Assembly: GCA_002315385.1 (NCBI GenBank) | Contig: DCHZ01000013.1 | Location: 59,647-84,516, forward strand | Length of the DNA: 24,870 nt | Direction: 5' to 3' | Origin: Firmicutes bacterium UBA1739 | GTDB lineage: Bacteria; Bacillota; Clostridia; Peptostreptococcales; Anaerovoracaceae | Shown here: positions 22,659-24,870 of the stretch, in pieces | Position numbering within the stretch: position 1 is the stretch's first letter | Layout of the letters: each line of letters begins with the position of its first letter | The notes under the pieces: model-generated | The model's input: the letters and a program-made list of their open reading frames with translations, nothing else | Told to the model about the DNA's origin: nothing | The model's database searches: none | Made by a program: the position numbers and the translations under genes

Positions 22659-23064
22659 TCATGTAAGGTTATTACCGCAGAAGGGTAGTCTGTGGTAAGC
22701 ATATTCAATTGTCACTCGTACAGGATGATTCAGATGCTTAAGTGCCTTCTCATATTCCGGAATCAGTCATCAGCCCCAGCCTTTCCAGCCTCCTGACCCG
22801 TTCCTTATTCAGCTCCGTCCACAGGCTGTTCTTTCTTCCGGGAGAAAACCTCTGCATCCTCGCACCTTCGATAAGCGATAATGTATTGTCGATCCAGCCA
22901 AAGCAAAGTGCTTCCTCCACCGCATCAATGTACCGGAAATCCTAATTATCTGCCGGTCTGCCACGCTTCAGCTCCACCCGGCACTCTTTCTCTGAAGAGT
23001 GATTCTCTGTCAGCCATTGCCTGAACTCCGTTCTGTTTTTTACATCAAGTATATTCTCTGCCAT
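22659..23064 (-). pseudogene. YdeI/OmpD-associated family protein, inactivated
   Basis: The minus-strand frame from the ATG at 23064 reads MAENILDVKNRTEFRQWLTE and, further on, DAVEEALCFGWIDNTLSLIE, then MQRFSPGRKNSLWTELNKER. This is the typical core of the YdeI/OmpD-associated (bacteriocin protection) family. A TAG at 22942-22944 interrupts codon 41. Near 22760 the reading frame shifts: the original frame stops at 22750, while the neighbouring frame continues PEYEKALKHLNHPVRVTIEY to a TGA at 22659. At least two lesions therefore break the gene. Only the minus strand makes sense; the plus-strand reading frame over 22742-22945 is a shadow. Confidence 0.85.
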
Positions 23065-23084
23065 ACCGATCAGCCTTCTCCATA

Positions 23085-23453
23085 TTATAAATTCATCGGT
23101 GTTCCGACCTCAATAAGATTTCCGTCCGGATCATAAAATCTGACAACCGTCTGACCCCAGCTGTGGGTCATCAGCTCATTAACATACTCGATTTCATACT
23201 CCGAGTCCTCCAGCTTTTTCACAAAGCCTTCTATATCCGGATCCTCAAAATACAGCTCTGTCATATTATTCTTAGGAACAGTTTCACGCCCAAGAAATCC
23301 CTTCCAGATTTTAATATCCTGCAGCACCAGCCCCTCAGACATGATCACATTCCCGTCGAGGTCTAAGATCACCTGCAATCCGAAAATATCATTATAGAAT
23401 TTAACTGCCCGGTCAATATCATTTACAGCAATGAGTACATTCTTCAGCTTCAT
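23085..23453 (-). CDS. VOC (glyoxalase/bleomycin resistance) family protein
   Basis: This 122-residue single VOC domain has two beta-alpha-beta-beta-beta units: MKLKNVLIAVNDIDRAVKFY at the start and TVVRFYDPDGNLIEVG at the end. The substrate is unknown; family members include metal-dependent lyases, dioxygenases and antibiotic-binding proteins. Glu (LIEV) is a common metal ligand. The ATG at 23453 is preferred because GGAG lies about 9 bases upstream; the longer reading from 23498 adds a non-conserved leader. It lies 20 bases downstream of the next gene's terminator region on the same strand, close to the YdeI pseudogene. Confidence 0.85.
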   Translation of the reverse strand: MKLKNVLIAVNDIDRAVKFYNDIFGLQVILDLDGNVIMSEGLVLQDIKIWKGFLGRETVPKNNMTELYFEDPDIEGFVKKLEDSEYEIEYVNELMTHSWGQTVVRFYDPDGNLIEVGTPMNL

Positions 23454-23580
23454 AACATCATCTCCAAAATACTTATTTCTTTCGTATTCCGCAGGCAACG
23501 ACTGCGAAAATACACGTGCAACATCAGATACAGAACCTGATTCACCCGCGATTTTACTTGATTATACATTATTTCCCATC

Positions 23581-23628
23581 AAAAAAACAGGTCCGGACAT
23601 TCTGAATTTCTCAGCATATCCGAACCTG
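23581..23628 (-). terminator. Rho-independent terminator of the lipoprotein transcript
   Basis: On the minus strand CAGGTTCGGA (plus 23619-23628) pairs with TCCGGACCTG (plus 23588-23597, one G-U), with an inner CTGA/TCAG, followed by seven Ts (plus 23581-23587). Confidence 0.8.
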
Positions 23629-23772
23629 CCCCCGGTGTAGCGGATCTATTTCATCAAGCCTTTCTCTGAGTTCATCGACAGGAATAATAATGTATCCTTC
23701 CGCATGGCCGCCCGGTTTCGTCGACAATTCCCTTTGCCTCTGCTGATACCACCGTTTTTTACTTTGGAGCAT
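23611..23772 (-). CDS. Possible small protein (53 residues) or gene remnant
   Basis: The minus-strand frame from the ATG at 23772 reads MLQSKKRWYQQRQRELSTKP, then GGHAEGYIIIPVDELRERLD, and ends at a TGA in the terminator (23611). GGGGAA lies about 8 bases before the ATG. The middle part looks protein-like, but no family was recognised. It lies 47 bases after the lipoprotein gene, so it would share its transcript. The ending inside the terminator stem speaks for a remnant. Confidence 0.3.
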   Translation of the reverse strand: MLQSKKRWYQQRQRELSTKPGGHAEGYIIIPVDELRERLDEIDPLHRGQVRIC

Positions 23773-23819
23773 CCCCAATTCCCCGTGATTCTGACAGCCT
23801 GTCCGCTCCCGGAATCGTT

Positions 23820-24686
23820 TTAATAACCTACTTCCACAAGCTTACCGGTTATTCTCGTGGTTACCTCAACATAATACTTCAAATCCGCGCCGGTTAATTC
23901 CTCCTGCTTTATCGCATTCATTTTTTCCATCGTTTCCGTATATTGAGTAAGGTATTCCATATAATCGCTTAACATACTTGTAGGATTGCTTGAATTTTTA
24001 TATTTTTTCATAAATTCTATGTATTTATCAAAAAACTGCTCATAACTGTCCATTGCTTCTTTTAATTCGGGGGATACCCCATCCGCAGATGAGTCCGCTG
24101 CCGCAGGCTGTTCCTTAGCGCTCAGCACAATCTTCTCCACATCTGAAAAATAATCGAAATCGGTAGTTTTTGTCCGACCTGCCATTATTCCTACAGCACT
24201 GCCGTTGTTTTTATCAATTACTAAATAAGCAACTGCCTCTACTTCAACATCTTGTACTTCCTTTGATATTGCTGCCTTTTTTATACTGAAACCGGAAAAC
24301 GAAATATCTGAAATATCTCCTACACTCCCCTTTTCAGAATTATCTGCTATTCCGTTGAAATATGATTCTGCCATCTCTTTTATACTCTCTTCGTTCAAAT
24401 ACTTGTCCTCAAATTTATCTTCAATGAGCGTAAACAATAGCATCATCGTTTTCCCGTTACCTTTTTCAGCATAAAATACTCTGTTCCCAAAATCATCTAC
24501 GTTTTCCTCTCCGAAATAAGCCGGCACCGAAAATGAGATTCCGCTGTAAGTATATGTAACATTTGTCGATTCATCAAATCCGTTTTTCTCCGGCTTTGAT
24601 GCTTCCGTAGATTTTGCCGCTCCGCATCCGGTACACATCAGCATGCAAATTATAACGATTACTGTGATAAAATATTTTTTCTTCAT
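23820..24686 (-). CDS. Lipoprotein with a DUF6591-like C-terminal domain
   Basis: This 288-residue protein has a lipoprotein signal (basic MKKKYF, hydrophobic core, lipobox MCTGC with Cys21) and should be tethered to the outer face of the membrane. Residues ~45-190 form an alpha/beta domain (FSVPAYFGEE...) of unknown type. A low-complexity linker (PAAADSSADG) precedes an all-helical end from ~205 (PELKEAMDSYEQFFDKYIEF), like a domain common in clostridial lipoproteins (I believe DUF6591). GGAGG precedes the ATG. No promoter was picked in the 24687-24870 stretch. Function unknown. Confidence 0.8.
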   Translation of the reverse strand: MKKKYFITVIVIICMLMCTGCGAAKSTEASKPEKNGFDESTNVTYTYSGISFSVPAYFGEENVDDFGNRVFYAEKGNGKTMMLLFTLIEDKFEDKYLNEESIKEMAESYFNGIADNSEKGSVGDISDISFSGFSIKKAAISKEVQDVEVEAVAYLVIDKNNGSAVGIMAGRTKTTDFDYFSDVEKIVLSAKEQPAAADSSADGVSPELKEAMDSYEQFFDKYIEFMKKYKNSSNPTSMLSDYMEYLTQYTETMEKMNAIKQEELTGADLKYYVEVTTRITGKLVEVGY

Positions 24687-24829
24687 TTCTCTCCTCCGTG
24701 GTTATTTTTTCTCCCACAATTTCTTTCTCTCTGTGATTTCACTTATAAAAACTTCTGTAAAAATGCCGATTTCTTTAACCGGGTGCCTTTTCCTGTCTCA
24801 ATTCAGGTTTGATTTCAATCCATCTCCGG

Positions 24830-24867
24830 AATCCGCTACTGCATTTTCAATCCGCTGCTGTATCTTC
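24830..24867. repeat. 19-bp direct repeat at the window end
   Basis: AATCCGCTACTGCATTTTC (24830-24848) is followed directly by a second copy with three changes (24849-24867), and a third appears to begin at 24868. The remaining 24687-24829 holds no gene. Confidence 0.6.
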
Positions 24868-24870
24868 AAT

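Noticed and set aside
22742..22945. 67-residue plus-strand ORF
   Set aside because: It is a shadow of the YdeI-like pseudogene on the other strand.

Overview
The window looks like a chromosomal segment of a low-GC, strictly anaerobic Firmicute of the class Clostridia. The evidence is an indolepyruvate:ferredoxin oxidoreductase operon, a two-gene SUF-type Fe-S assembly system, SLH-domain and lipoprotein surface proteins, strong GGAGG ribosome binding sites and AT-rich promoters. No rRNA, tRNA, integrase or CRISPR array was seen. Genus cannot be assigned from the sequence alone.

Layout. 1-409 is the 3' end of a probable tRNA nucleotidyltransferase gene carrying in-frame 27-bp repeats. 410-1186 has no convincing gene but is rich in repeats: a 28-bp tandem array and three related GTCTCCA/TGGAGAC hairpins. 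1187-4889 (minus) is the operon iorA-iorB-paaK for oxidation of aryl-pyruvates from aromatic amino acids. 5250-6014 is a CmpB-family membrane protein, facing a PspC protein and an SLH-GDPD surface protein (6234-7788, minus) across a shared terminator. 8135-10092 is a minimal sufC-sufB operon plus an HMA metal-binding protein. It converges on ferritin (10213-10725), followed by a large membrane PP2C phosphatase (10873-13302). 13668-14927 is a promoter, a NiCo riboswitch with an overlapping terminator, and a CDF metal exporter. 15014-16882 is a GntR(YtrA)-ABC ATPase-permease operon with a nested dyad operator over its promoter. 17032-18201 is a membrane-anchored protein of unknown function whose 3' end runs out of frame into the remains of a tandem paralogue. 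Then come a Nudix hydrolase, a decayed stretch with a possible small transcript, a SauUSI-like PLD-helicase-DUF3427 type IV restriction enzyme (19234-22206), a zone of broken genes including a YdeI-like pseudogene, a VOC protein, and a lipoprotein.

How it works together. Several genes concern metals and Fe-S chemistry: SufCB, the HMA protein, ferritin, the Ni/Co-controlled exporter and the Fe-S-dependent IorAB. The regions at 410-1186, 18200-19233 and 22207-23820 are accessory or decaying DNA. The best novelty candidates are the hairpin-repeat family at 581-1041, the nested operator at 16905-16941, the fused paralogue at 18122-18355 and the promoter plus structured RNA at 18988-19109. The NiCo riboswitch is a well-supported instance of a known class. 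No wholly new multi-gene system is evident.
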